A DNA stretch of 16,693 bases, from positions 1 through 16,693 of the forward strand of contig JBDTZN010000040.1 in NCBI GenBank assembly GCA_040005095.1, in the 5' to 3' direction. Each line of letters opens with the position of its first letter. Position 1 is the first letter of the stretch. A program made the position numbers and the translations under genes. Shown piece by piece: positions 6,041-13,429 of the stretch. The notes beneath the pieces are model-generated. The model saw only the letters and a list, made by a program, of their open reading frames with translations. It was not told the DNA's origin and searched no databases. Source of the DNA: UBA5186 sp040005095 (GTDB lineage Bacteria > Actinomycetota > Thermoleophilia > Gaiellales > Gaiellaceae).

Positions 6041-7822
6041 CTAGCTGAGCCCCGTCGGCGTGTGCACCACCTTCTTGACCCGGCCCTTGCCGAGGTACAT
6101 GTGCACCCCGCACGGCAGGCACGGGTCGAAGCTCCGCACCGCCCGCATGATGTCGATCCCCTTGAAGTTCTCCGGCCCGTTCTCCTCGAAGATCGGCGTG
6201 TTCTGCACCGCGTCCTCGTAAGGGCCTGGAGTGCCGTAGATGTCCCGGGGGCTCCCGTTCCACGGCGTCGGCGGATAGGGCTGGTAGTTCGCGATCTTCC
6301 CGTCCCGGATCACCATGTGATGGGAGATGACGCCGCGCGCCGCCTCGTGGAAGCCGACGCTGATCGCCTCCTCCGGCACCTTGAAGTTCGTCCAGCTCTT
6401 CGTCCGTCCTGCCCGCACCTCGATCAGCGCCTTCTCGAGGTTGTAGAGGCCGACGAGCGCCGAGTAGGCCTGGTGATAGGAGCGCGCGCGGTCGCGCTCG
6501 ATCGCGTTCGACCACTGCGGAATCTTCCACTCGAGCTCCATCTCGGGCATGCTCGCCGTCTTCGGAAGCACCATCTGGATGCTCTCGCCCGTCGCCTTGA
6601 GGAAGCCCAGGTCGACGAGGCCGGCCTTCGCCGTCACCCACTGACGAGCGAAGGGCCCGCCGCCGGTGTCGCAGCTCACGTAGGTGTCGGTTCGCTCGTC
6701 GTAGATCCGCGGCGAGGTGACCCAGCTGTACTTGTCGGTGAAGTCGCGCGCCTGCGGCTTCGGGATCGTCGTCTTGTTCCACGGATGGTTCTGGTCGATC
6801 GGGTTGCCGAGCGGATCTTCCTTGACCCAGGTCTGCTCGTTCTCCCAGCCGTCGAAGTAGGAGCTGCCGAGCAGGATCCGGATCATCCCGTTGATCTTCA
6901 CCAGGTCGGTGGTGACGAGCTCGCCGTTGATCGCGATCCCGGGCGTGACGAAGCGCCGGTTGCCCCACTCGGTCATCGTCCGGTAGTCGTAGTCGACGAT
7001 GTCCGGGTCGTCGAAGGCGCCCCAGCAGACGAGGTTCGTGTCGCGGTAGCCGACCTTCTCGTAGCCCGGGAGCGCCTCGTAGAAGAAGTCGTAGAGGTCG
7101 TCGTGCATCGGCACGGTGCGCTTGACGTACTCGAAATAGCGCATCAGGCGGACGTAGTAGTCGGTCATCGTCTGGTGCGTGATGTGGGCGCTGCAGCCCC
7201 CGGGCATGATCGTCGAGGGGTGCGTGTGACGGCCGCCGAAGAGGCAGTACATCTCCCGCGTATAGCGGGCCACGTGCAGCGTTTCGAGGTAGAACTCGCC
7301 GGTGAACGGGTTGAGCGCCCGCATGATGTCGGCGATCGTCCGGTAGCCATGGATGTTCGCGTGCTCGGCTGCGGTCTGCTCGGCCTTCGCCAGCACGCTC
7401 GGGTTCGTCTCCTTCACCATCTGCTCGCAGAAGTCCACGTTCGCCATGCAGTCGTTGAAGATCGCGTGGTCGAACATGTAGTCGGCGGACTCGGCCAGGT
7501 TGAACGCGTAGTCGCCGAGCTTCGGCGGCTTGACGCCGTAGGCCATGTTCTGGTTCAGGCACGAGCAGGTGGCGTGGTTGTCGCCGCAGATCCCGCAGAT
7601 CCGGCTCGTGATGAAGTGCGCGTCACGCGGGTCGATCCCCTTCATGAAGATGTCGAAGCCGCGGAAGATCATCGAGGTCGAGTAGCACTTCAGGACTTCC
7701 TGGTTCGTGAAGTCGATCTCCGTGTGGATCCCGAGGCTCCCGACGATGCGGGTGATCGGGTCCCACGACATCTCCTTGACGACGACCTGGCGCTCTTGGG
7801 CCGTTCTCTCGACTGTTGCCAT
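6041..7822 (-). CDS. hhyL: [NiFe]-hydrogenase large subunit, group 1h (actinobacterial type)
   Basis: This 593-aa precursor carries the Ni-Fe active site that splits H2. The N-terminal motif RICGICGDNHATCS gives C76 and C79; the C-terminal motif DPCLPCGVH gives C568 and C571. These four Cys bind Ni and Fe(CN)2CO. A 19-residue tail after H574 (MYLGKGRVKK...) is the substrate of the maturation protease; the cut falls near position 6101. The N-terminus (DPITRIVGSLG, FMKGIDPRDAHFITS), PGGCSAHITHQT, LGSSYFDGW, HHMVIRDGKIANYQPYPPTP and PYEDAVQNTPIFEEN closely follow the mycobacterial Hhy large subunit as I recall it, placing it in group 1h (formerly group 5). The ATG lies 1 nt after the hhyS stop with GGAAGGAG upstream. 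Intact, with no sign of frameshift. Confidence 0.98.
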   Translation of the reverse strand: MATVERTAQERQVVVKEMSWDPITRIVGSLGIHTEIDFTNQEVLKCYSTSMIFRGFDIFMKGIDPRDAHFITSRICGICGDNHATCSCLNQNMAYGVKPPKLGDYAFNLAESADYMFDHAIFNDCMANVDFCEQMVKETNPSVLAKAEQTAAEHANIHGYRTIADIMRALNPFTGEFYLETLHVARYTREMYCLFGGRHTHPSTIMPGGCSAHITHQTMTDYYVRLMRYFEYVKRTVPMHDDLYDFFYEALPGYEKVGYRDTNLVCWGAFDDPDIVDYDYRTMTEWGNRRFVTPGIAINGELVTTDLVKINGMIRILLGSSYFDGWENEQTWVKEDPLGNPIDQNHPWNKTTIPKPQARDFTDKYSWVTSPRIYDERTDTYVSCDTGGGPFARQWVTAKAGLVDLGFLKATGESIQMVLPKTASMPEMELEWKIPQWSNAIERDRARSYHQAYSALVGLYNLEKALIEVRAGRTKSWTNFKVPEEAISVGFHEAARGVISHHMVIRDGKIANYQPYPPTPWNGSPRDIYGTPGPYEDAVQNTPIFEENGPENFKGIDIMRAVRSFDPCLPCGVHMYLGKGRVKKVVHTPTGLS

Positions 7823-7823
7823 C

Positions 7824-8918
7824 TCAGTCTCCTTCCGTGCGCCCGGATGTCTGCGCGTAGTTCCGGGGGCTGTAGCCTGTGGTCAGCTGCGCGTGCGGCT
7901 TGCGCCAATCCGGCTCGTGGTCGTACTTCTTGTTGATGTTGCGGTGCCGGAAATAGCGCAGGATCGGCCCGTAGGTGAACTGCGTCGTGAGCGCCGCGAC
8001 CTTGCCGTAGGTGTCCTCCTCCATGAAGGGCATGAACTTGTCCGGGAAGCCGGGCATCGTGCAGGCCATGCAGATCCCGCCCACGTTCGGGCAGCCCCCT
8101 ATGCCGTTCACCCAGCCGCGGATCGGGACGTTGCATTTGACGACGGGGCCCTTGCAGCCCAGCTTCACAAGACAGCGTGGGTCGTCGCCGTACTGGGTCG
8201 CGAAGTTGCCCTGCTCGGTGTAGCCGGCGCGGTTGCAGCCCTCGCGCACCGTGCGCCCGAAGAGCCACTTCGGCCGCAGCTGGTCGTCGAGCTCGGGCGC
8301 GGGCGCGAGGCCGCCTAGGTGCAGGACGAGGTAGAGCAGGACCTCAGTCATGTTGTCCGGCTGCGCCGGGCAGCCGGGGATGCAGACGATCGGGAGGCCG
8401 GCCTTCGACTTGAAGTTCCAGCCGAGGTAGTCGGGCAGCCCCATCGCGCCGGTGGGGTTGTTCTTCATCGCCGGAATGCCGCCGTAGGTGGCGCACGTGC
8501 CGATCGCGACCACGGCTGCCGCCTTCGGCGCGAGCCGGTCGATCCACTCGTTGGTCGTAATCGGCTGGCCGTTCTCCGGGTTGACGCCCATTCCGGCCCA
8601 GTGCCCCTCGCCGTTGATCTTCTCGTTCGGGACCGAGCCCTCGAGGATGAGGACGAACGGGTCGAGCTTTCCTGCCTCCGCGTCGTACCAGGCCTGCAGG
8701 AACTCGGCCCCGTTCTCGTAGGCGAGCACCGGGGTGTGGATCACGACCCGGGGCATCCCCGGGATGATCCCGAGGATGATGTCCTCGAGCGACGGGTTCG
8801 TCGCGGAGGTCATCGCCACCGAGTCCCCGTCGCAGCCGAGGCCCGAGGTCATCCAGATGACATGGGCCGTCACCGCCTCCGTCGCGTTCTGGTTGGGGAT
8901 GAACTCGGTGGCAGTCAT
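7824..8918 (-). CDS. hhyS: [NiFe]-hydrogenase small subunit, group 1h, three iron-sulfur clusters
   Basis: This 364-aa protein relays electrons from the Ni-Fe site. Proximal cluster: C29-D-G-D32 (GLGCDGDS), C142 (GTCATYGG) and C183 (PGCPAQPDN). Asp32 replaces the usual second Cys, the 3Cys1Asp pattern reported for the Ralstonia actinobacterial-type enzyme and a group 1h marker. Medial: C262, C276, C283, C286; C276 stands where [3Fe-4S] enzymes have Pro, so a [4Fe-4S] cluster is expected. Distal: C228, C249, C255, but the expected His of HxxCxR is Arg225 (TVREGCNR). There is no Tat signal peptide and no C-terminal membrane helix, so the enzyme should be cytosolic or peripheral on the inner face. 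The ATG has GGAAGGAG 4 nt upstream; a 19-nt gap separates it from hypE. Confidence 0.98.
   Translation of the reverse strand: MTATEFIPNQNATEAVTAHVIWMTSGLGCDGDSVAMTSATNPSLEDIILGIIPGMPRVVIHTPVLAYENGAEFLQAWYDAEAGKLDPFVLILEGSVPNEKINGEGHWAGMGVNPENGQPITTNEWIDRLAPKAAAVVAIGTCATYGGIPAMKNNPTGAMGLPDYLGWNFKSKAGLPIVCIPGCPAQPDNMTEVLLYLVLHLGGLAPAPELDDQLRPKWLFGRTVREGCNRAGYTEQGNFATQYGDDPRCLVKLGCKGPVVKCNVPIRGWVNGIGGCPNVGGICMACTMPGFPDKFMPFMEEDTYGKVAALTTQFTYGPILRYFRHRNINKKYDHEPDWRKPHAQLTTGYSPRNYAQTSGRTEGD
7829..7836 (-). promoter_or_regulatory. Ribosome binding site of hhyL
   Basis: GGAAGGAG is 6 nt before ATG 7822, inside the end of hhyS. The same octamer precedes hhyS, so both structural subunits have matched strong initiation signals, unlike most of their neighbours. 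Confidence 0.7.
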
Positions 8919-8922
8919 GCGA

Positions 8923-8930
8923 CTCCTTCC
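8923..8930 (-). promoter_or_regulatory. Ribosome binding site of hhyS
   Basis: GGAAGGAG lies 4 nt before ATG 8918 in the 19-nt hypE-hhyS gap, the only real spacer between hypC and the left edge. It allows independent initiation of the structural genes. Confidence 0.7.
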
Positions 8931-8937
8931 GTCCGGG

Positions 8938-10011
8938 CTAGCAGATGCGGGGTAGGGGATCTCCCACGAGCAGGTCCATCACGCGCCGGCCGCCGAATGC
9001 GGTCTCGACGAGGACCATGCCGGGTGGGTCCGTCTTCACTTCGCCGATCTCCGCCGCGGCCTCACAGCCGGGCGCCGAGGTGAGCGCGGCCAATGCGTCG
9101 TCCGCGGCCTCGGGTGCGACGAAGGCGACGAGCACGCCCTCGTTCGCGACATACATGGGGTCGATGCCGAGAATCTCGCACGCCCCCGCGACCGGCGGGC
9201 GCACGGGCACGGCGGCCTCGCGCACGACCATCGCCACCGCGGATGCCTGAGCAAGCTCGTTCAGCGCCGAGGCGACGCCGCCGCGAGTCGCGTCGCGCAG
9301 GCAGCGGAGCGATGGGCCGGCCGCTTCGAGCAGCGCGTCGACCGCCGGCCAGAGCGAGCGCGTGTCCGACTCGACCGGCGCCTCGAGCTCGAACTCGCCG
9401 CGCGCGAGCATCACGGCGGTGCCGTGCTCGCCGATCGTGCCTGAAACCAGGATCCTGTCGCCGGGCTCGAGGGCGCCTGTCGAAAGCGAGGCGCGAGGAT
9501 CGAGCTTGCCGAGCCCAGTGGTGGTGACGTACATCGAGTCGCAACGTCCGCGCTCGACGACCTTCGTGTCGCCCGCGACGATCTCGACGCCCGCTGCGGC
9601 CGCCGCGGCCGCGATCGCCTCGACCTCGGCGCGCAGGTCGTCCGCGGAGAGCCCTTCCTCGAGCACGAAGGAAAGAGTCAGCACGAGCGGACGAGCCCCC
9701 GCGACGGCGAGGTCGTTCACGGTCCCGTTGACCGCGAGCTCGCCGATCGAGCCGCCCGGAAACCGGATCGGCTTGACGACGAAGCTGTCCGTCGTCAGCG
9801 CGAGTCCCTCCACGATTCCCGCGTCACCGAGCTCCCGCAGTGCCTCGCCGCCGAAGGCCGGGAGGAACAGCCCGGTGACGAGTGTCTGCGTGGCCTTGCC
9901 GCCCGCGCCGTGCGCCATCGTGATCTGCGCGTCCTTGAACTTCGCCGGCCGCGCGCGAACGCGCTCGATCAGCGCGAGAGCTTCGGACTCGCGCGTCGTC
10001 GTCTCGCTCAC
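8938..10011 (-). CDS. hypE: Hydrogenase maturation protein HypE (carbamoyl dehydratase)
   Basis: This 357-aa PurM/AIR-synthase-fold ATPase dehydrates the carbamoyl group received from HypF to a thiocyanate on its last residue and passes cyanide to the HypC-HypD iron. It ends in PRIC, the required C-terminal Cys. Other marks are ITMAHGAGGK near residue 31, LTTDSFVVKP, GTVNDLAVAGARP, IVAGDTKVVERG, LRDATRGGVASALNE and VANEGVLVAFV. The chosen start is GTG 10011, overlapping the hypD stop as GTGA with GGGAGG 4 nt upstream; this gives an N-terminal extension of about 30 residues before ITMAHGAGGK, as in many actinobacterial HypEs. The longer frame to 10296 runs antiframe through hypD. Complete and canonical. 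Confidence 0.97.
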   Translation of the reverse strand: MSETTTRESEALALIERVRARPAKFKDAQITMAHGAGGKATQTLVTGLFLPAFGGEALRELGDAGIVEGLALTTDSFVVKPIRFPGGSIGELAVNGTVNDLAVAGARPLVLTLSFVLEEGLSADDLRAEVEAIAAAAAAAGVEIVAGDTKVVERGRCDSMYVTTTGLGKLDPRASLSTGALEPGDRILVSGTIGEHGTAVMLARGEFELEAPVESDTRSLWPAVDALLEAAGPSLRCLRDATRGGVASALNELAQASAVAMVVREAAVPVRPPVAGACEILGIDPMYVANEGVLVAFVAPEAADDALAALTSAPGCEAAAEIGEVKTDPPGMVLVETAFGGRRVMDLLVGDPLPRIC

Positions 10012-11123
10012 ACGACCTCCCGCTCGCGCGCGAACCGCCCGTAGTTGTAGTAGGCCGCGCACGCGCCTTCGGAGGAGACCATGCAGGTGCCGATCGGTCG
10101 CTCGGGCGTGCACGCGGTGCCGAAGACCTTGCACTCCCACGGCTTGATCACGCCCTTCAGCACCTCGCCGCACTGGCAGGCCTTCGGATCCGCGACCCGG
10201 ACTCCGGGTACCTCGAAGCGCAGCTCGGCGTCGAGGTCGCGGTAGGCCTCGGAGAGCTTGAGCCCGCTGTGCGAGATGAATCCGAGCCCGCGCCACTCGA
10301 AGTGCGGCCGCAGCTCGAAGACCTCCTCCAGCACGGCGAGGGCGGCCGGGTTGCCGTCCTGCGGGACGACGCGCGCATACTGATTCTCGACCTCGCAGCG
10401 GCCCTCGACGAGCTGGCGCAGCACCATGTAGACCGACTGGAGCAGGTCAAGCGGTTCGAAGCCCGAGATCACGACCGGCTTGCCGTAGTCGGCCGGGATG
10501 AACTCGAACGGGCGTGCCCCTACGACGGTCGACACGTGGCCGGGACCGATGAACCCGTCCAGGCGCAGGTCGGGCGACTCGAGCAGCGCCCGCAGTGGCG
10601 GCACGATCGTGACGTGATTCGAAAAGCACGTGAAGTTGCTGATCCCCTCGGCCTTGGCGCGCTTCAGCGTCAGCGCCGTCGAGGGAGCAGTCGTCTCGAA
10701 CCCGACCGCGAAGAACACGACCTCACGGTCGGGGTTCTCTCTCGCGATCCTGAGCGCGTCAAGAGGCGAGTACACCATCCGCACGTCGGCTCCCTGCGCC
10801 TTCGCGTCGAGGAGCGTGCCGGAGCCGCCCGGCACGCGCATCATGTCGCCGAAGCACGTGAAGATCACGCCTGGGACGTGCGCGACAGCGATGCCGTCGT
10901 CGACGCGTCCCATCGGGATCACGCAGACTGGGCACCCGGGCCCGTGGACGAGCTCCACGTTGGCCGGCAGCAGATCGTCGACGCCGTACTTGTAGATCGT
11001 GTGCGTGTGCCCGCCGCAGACCTCCATGATCTTGTACTCGCGGCCGGGCTCCACGGTCGCCATAATCTCGCCCGAGAGCACGCGGCCCAGCTCTGCGTCG
11101 CGATACTCGTCGACGTACTTCAT
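10008..11123 (-). CDS. hypD: Hydrogenase maturation protein HypD
   Basis: This 371-aa iron-sulfur scaffold forms the Fe(CN)2CO unit together with HypC. All signature motifs are present: VCGGHTH with C36; GPGCPVC with C64 and C67; GFETTAP for redox/cyanide chemistry; FIGPGHVS; ISGFEPLD; and the C-terminal Cys-rich run (ACQCGEVLKG, WECKVFGTACTP, IGTCMVSSEGACAAYY) that binds a [4Fe-4S] cluster. Length is typical (about 370 aa). The ATG at 11123 overlaps the stop of the upstream HypC-like gene as ATGA, and the 3' end overlaps hypE as GTGA, so the two core assembly factors and HypE are translationally coupled. Confidence 0.98.
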   Translation of the reverse strand: MKYVDEYRDAELGRVLSGEIMATVEPGREYKIMEVCGGHTHTIYKYGVDDLLPANVELVHGPGCPVCVIPMGRVDDGIAVAHVPGVIFTCFGDMMRVPGGSGTLLDAKAQGADVRMVYSPLDALRIARENPDREVVFFAVGFETTAPSTALTLKRAKAEGISNFTCFSNHVTIVPPLRALLESPDLRLDGFIGPGHVSTVVGARPFEFIPADYGKPVVISGFEPLDLLQSVYMVLRQLVEGRCEVENQYARVVPQDGNPAALAVLEEVFELRPHFEWRGLGFISHSGLKLSEAYRDLDAELRFEVPGVRVADPKACQCGEVLKGVIKPWECKVFGTACTPERPIGTCMVSSEGACAAYYNYGRFAREREVV

Positions 11124-11323
11124 GCGAGCCTCGCGAGCGCGACGCCGGCATGGACGAGCAGATCGTCCCCGGGAGAGACCGCACCGACGAGATCGATCAT
11201 GACGTCGCTCTCGGCTCCGTCAGCCTCGCACCGCGCGAGCCCGTCCTCGAGCGCAGTCACCACGCGCATCGGGACCCCTTCGTCCGAGCAGGTGATGCAA
11301 TGGGTGTCGGCGGTGCAGCTCAC
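11120..11323 (-). CDS. Second HypC/HupF-like small maturation protein
   Basis: This 67-aa protein starts at GTG 11323, overlapping the hypC stop as GTGA. The beginning (VSCTADTHCITCSDEGVPM) carries C3, C9 and C12, followed by a HypC-like beta-barrel pattern (RVVTALEDGLARC, VMIDLVGAVSPGDDLLVHAGVALARL). GDxLLVHAGVALARL matches the GDWVLIHVGFALSKV of HypC, so it is a divergent HypC/HupF relative. It ends right after that strand and so lacks the C-terminal helix of true HypC, and its Cys is at position 3, behind a Ser, rather than position 2. Such HupF-annotated proteins occur in actinobacterial hydrogenase operons. A chaperone or scaffold role is likely; the Cys-rich N-terminus may bind metal. 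It overlaps hypD as ATGA. Confidence 0.9.
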   Translation of the reverse strand: MSCTADTHCITCSDEGVPMRVVTALEDGLARCEADGAESDVMIDLVGAVSPGDDLLVHAGVALARLA

Positions 11324-11598
11324 TCGATCACGCTCGCCTTCAGCTCCTCGAGCTCCTGCTCGTAGTCCGCGCCCATCCCCTGCAGCATCTTGAGTGTGGC
11401 CACCGCCTCCCCCTCGTCGACCTTCGAGAGGGCGAAGCCGACGTGGATCAAAACCCAATCGCCAGGCTTCGCCGAGCCGCCGTCGGCGTCGAGCAGGCCG
11501 ACGTTGACGCTGCGGACGACGCCGGCGACGTCGACGCGTGCGAGGCGGTTGGGCTCGTCGACGAACTCGAGCACCTGGCCGGGAATCGCGAGGCACAT
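11320..11598 (-). CDS. hypC: Hydrogenase assembly chaperone HypC
   Basis: This 92-aa protein begins MCLAIPGQVLEF, the HypC/HupF signature in which Cys2, after Met removal, binds the iron being loaded on HypD and then docks on the large subunit. GDWVLIHVGFALSKVDEGEA (about 46-65) is the second conserved block, and a C-terminal helix follows. It is the first gene of the tight maturation run; upstream is a 92-nt gap with no gene. No strong Shine-Dalgarno is seen (only CGGCGG), which fits a short or nearly absent leader. The stop overlaps the second hypC-like gene as GTGA. Confidence 0.97.
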   Translation of the reverse strand: MCLAIPGQVLEFVDEPNRLARVDVAGVVRSVNVGLLDADGGSAKPGDWVLIHVGFALSKVDEGEAVATLKMLQGMGADYEQELEELKASVIE

Positions 11599-11690
11599 GC
11601 CGCCGAGAATGCTAAGTGGCGGGCGTCAGGCGTTCGCTCAGCGCTCCCGCAAGATTCCTCACGATTTCTTGAAGGAGGTTCGAGCAGATT
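11599..11690 (-). promoter_or_regulatory. Candidate promoter/operator region of the hydrogenase operon
   Basis: This is the only promoter-sized gap in the minus-strand run. On the minus strand a TAGCAT (11609-11614) fits the loose actinobacterial -10 pattern TAnnnT and would start transcription a few bases before the hypC ATG; no good -35 is seen. Further up, GAAATC (11663-11668) and GGAATC (11653-11658) form a near-perfect direct repeat with 10-bp spacing, the geometry bound by OmpR/PhoB-type regulators such as the one encoded immediately upstream. The pair is enclosed by CAAGA (11650-11654) and TCTTG (11667-11671). All of this is weak pattern evidence. Confidence 0.3.
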
Positions 11691-12374
11691 TCAGGCCGCG
11701 ACGAGCTTGTAGCCGACACCGCGGATCGTGAGGATGCGCTGCGGGTGCGAGGGGTCGTGCTCGATCTTGTGCCGGAGGTTCGAGACGTGCACGTCACACA
11801 CGTGCTCGTCGCCGACGAAATCGCTGTCCCAGAGCCGCTGCATGATCGCCTGCCGCGTGACCACGTCGCCGGGCTCCTCGGCGAGCAGGGCGAGCACCTT
11901 GAACTGCGACGCGGTCAGGTAGACCGAATGGTCGTCCGCGAAGACCTGATGGCGCCCGAGGTCGATTCGGAGACCCCCGACCACGCGCACGGGGTCGCGC
12001 CGCTGCGAGTCGAGTTCGCAGCGCCGCACGATTGCGCGCACGCGACTCATCAGCTCGGACATCGAGAACGGCTTCGTCACGTAGTCGTCCGCGCCGAGCT
12101 CCAGCCCGAGAACGCGATCCGATTCTGTCCCGAGCGCAGTCAGGACGATGATCGGAACCGGACCCTCCGACCGCAGCCGGCGCAGCACCTCCGTTCCCGA
12201 GACCGCCGGCAGCCCCAGGTCGAGAATGACCACGTCGAACGTCTCGGCGTCCGCCTCGAGCGCGTGCCGCCCGTCGCCCACCTCCTCGACGTCGAAGCCG
12301 TCGCGGCGGAGGGCGTAACCGACCGCGCGCCGGATCGTCGGCTCGTCTTCGACGACGAGGACGCGAGGGCTCAT
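11691..12374 (-). CDS. OmpR/PhoB-family response regulator
   Basis: This 227-aa regulator has a receiver domain (residues 1-115) with acidic pocket E9-D10, phospho-acceptor D52 (VVILDLGLP), T79 and K101 (VTKPF), then a winged-helix Trans_reg_C domain (about 128-225) with YLTASQFKVLALLAEEPGDVVTRQ, CDVHVSNLRHKIE and ILTIRGVGYKL. It should bind DNA direct repeats as a dimer after phosphorylation by the kinase encoded just upstream (ATGA overlap at 12371-12374; GGAAG ribosome site). It is intact. Being placed between the nickel permease/kinase and hypC, it is a good candidate regulator of this hydrogenase, but the stimulus and targets cannot be read from the sequence. Confidence 0.95.
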   Translation of the reverse strand: MSPRVLVVEDEPTIRRAVGYALRRDGFDVEEVGDGRHALEADAETFDVVILDLGLPAVSGTEVLRRLRSEGPVPIIVLTALGTESDRVLGLELGADDYVTKPFSMSELMSRVRAIVRRCELDSQRRDPVRVVGGLRIDLGRHQVFADDHSVYLTASQFKVLALLAEEPGDVVTRQAIMQRLWDSDFVGDEHVCDVHVSNLRHKIEHDPSHPQRILTIRGVGYKLVAA

Positions 12375-13429
12375 GGGACTTCCACCACGGCAGCGGGCAG
12401 AGTCAATCGAACCATGGTGCCCACGCCATGCTCCGATTCGATCGCGACCGTGCCGTTCAGCGCGCGCACGACCTCCCTCACGATGGCTAGCCCGAGCCCG
12501 AATCCCTCACTGCCGCGCGCCCCGGCGCGGTAGAAGCGCTCGAACGCACGGTCCCGGTCGTCCGGCGGCATCCCCGAGCCCGTGTCGCAGATTTCGATCT
12601 GAGCCGAGCCATTCGTGCCCGGTCGGGCGGCAATCACGATGCGCCCTTGGGAGGTGTGAGCGGCCGCGTTCTCGGCGAGGTTCGCAATTGCCCGCTCGAG
12701 CAGGTCCCGCTCCGCCAGCACCGCGAGATCGGCCGGGCAGACGACGTCGATCTCGACCCCGTCGTTCGGCCTGATGCTCTCTGCGACCTCGTGCGCGAGC
12801 AGGCTCAGCCCGACCGGCTGAACGCGGAGCGTCTCACCTGTTGCCTGGATGCGGGCGAGCAGCAGGAGGGTGGAGGCGAGCCGGCCGAGCCGCTCCACCT
12901 CGCGCTCGAGATCGGCGAGAAACGAGTCCCGTTCCGCCGGAACCTCTTTCGCGCCGGTTTGGAGGACGTCGATCGCCGCGTTCATCGCAGCCAGGGGAGT
13001 GAGGAGCTCGTGCGCGGCGTTGGCGACGAACTCCCGCTCGGCCCGCTCGTGACGAGCCCGCTCCGTCACGTCACGGGCTGCCAGCAGGAGCAGCTTCGAG
13101 CCCTCGTCCGCCTCGACGGCGGCCAGGACTCCTTCGAAGCTCAGCCAGGCGCCGGTGCTCTGCTGGAGCCGGAGCTCCGCGAAACGCTCGCGCTCCCCCG
13201 CCACCGACTGCGTGATCAGGCTCGCCACTGCTGCGCGGTCGCTCGGATGCACCAGCCGCTGGACGTTGTCTCCGATGAGCGCCGCGGGCGTGTAGCCGAG
13301 CATGCGCTCGTGCCCGGGCGAGGCATAGAGGATCTCTCCCTTGTCGTCGAGCACCGCCACGAGCTCGGTGATGTTCTCGACGATCAGCCGATAGAGCTCG
13401 CTGCTGGCAGGAAGGCTACTGAGCGGCAC
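12371..13429 (-). CDS. Soluble PAS-domain sensor histidine kinase
   Basis: This 352-aa kinase has no signal peptide and no membrane segments, so it senses something in the cytoplasm. A PAS domain (about 10-125) shows ITELVAVLDDKGEILYASPG and MLGYTPAALIG, ending in the usual AARDVTERARHE. The HisKA dimerisation helix contains ANAAHELLTPL with phospho-acceptor H140 (Leu where HELRTPL is usual). The ATPase domain has an N box (LAENAAAHT), a G1 box (DTGSGMPP) and a G2 box (GFGLGLAIVR). The start is GTG 13429, with CGGAG about 6 nt upstream, overlapping the permease stop by 14 nt. The PAS ligand is unknown; heme, flavin, redox or H2 status are possibilities only. Its partner is the adjacent response regulator. 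Confidence 0.95.
   Translation of the reverse strand: MPLSSLPASSELYRLIVENITELVAVLDDKGEILYASPGHERMLGYTPAALIGDNVQRLVHPSDRAAVASLITQSVAGERERFAELRLQQSTGAWLSFEGVLAAVEADEGSKLLLLAARDVTERARHERAEREFVANAAHELLTPLAAMNAAIDVLQTGAKEVPAERDSFLADLEREVERLGRLASTLLLLARIQATGETLRVQPVGLSLLAHEVAESIRPNDGVEIDVVCPADLAVLAERDLLERAIANLAENAAAHTSQGRIVIAARPGTNGSAQIEICDTGSGMPPDDRDRAFERFYRAGARGSEGFGLGLAIVREVVRALNGTVAIESEHGVGTMVRLTLPAAVVEVP

Noticed and set aside
5360..7936. 858-codon open frame on the plus strand opposite hhyL and the NifU/Rieske-like gene
   Set aside because: The encoded protein is low-complexity (rich in V, R, D, H, L), matches no family, and lies exactly antiframe to well-supported genes; such mirror frames are common at this GC content.
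9593..9612. Short GCC/GCG-rich run in hypE resembling a simple repeat
   Set aside because: It encodes the poly-Ala helix (AAAAAAAAG) of HypE in frame and is explained by codon bias in an Ala-rich helix.
11599..11690. Rho-independent terminator between the response regulator and hypC
   Set aside because: The CAAGA/TCTTG arms are only 5 bp with a 12-nt spacer and no U-run follows, so termination there is not supported.
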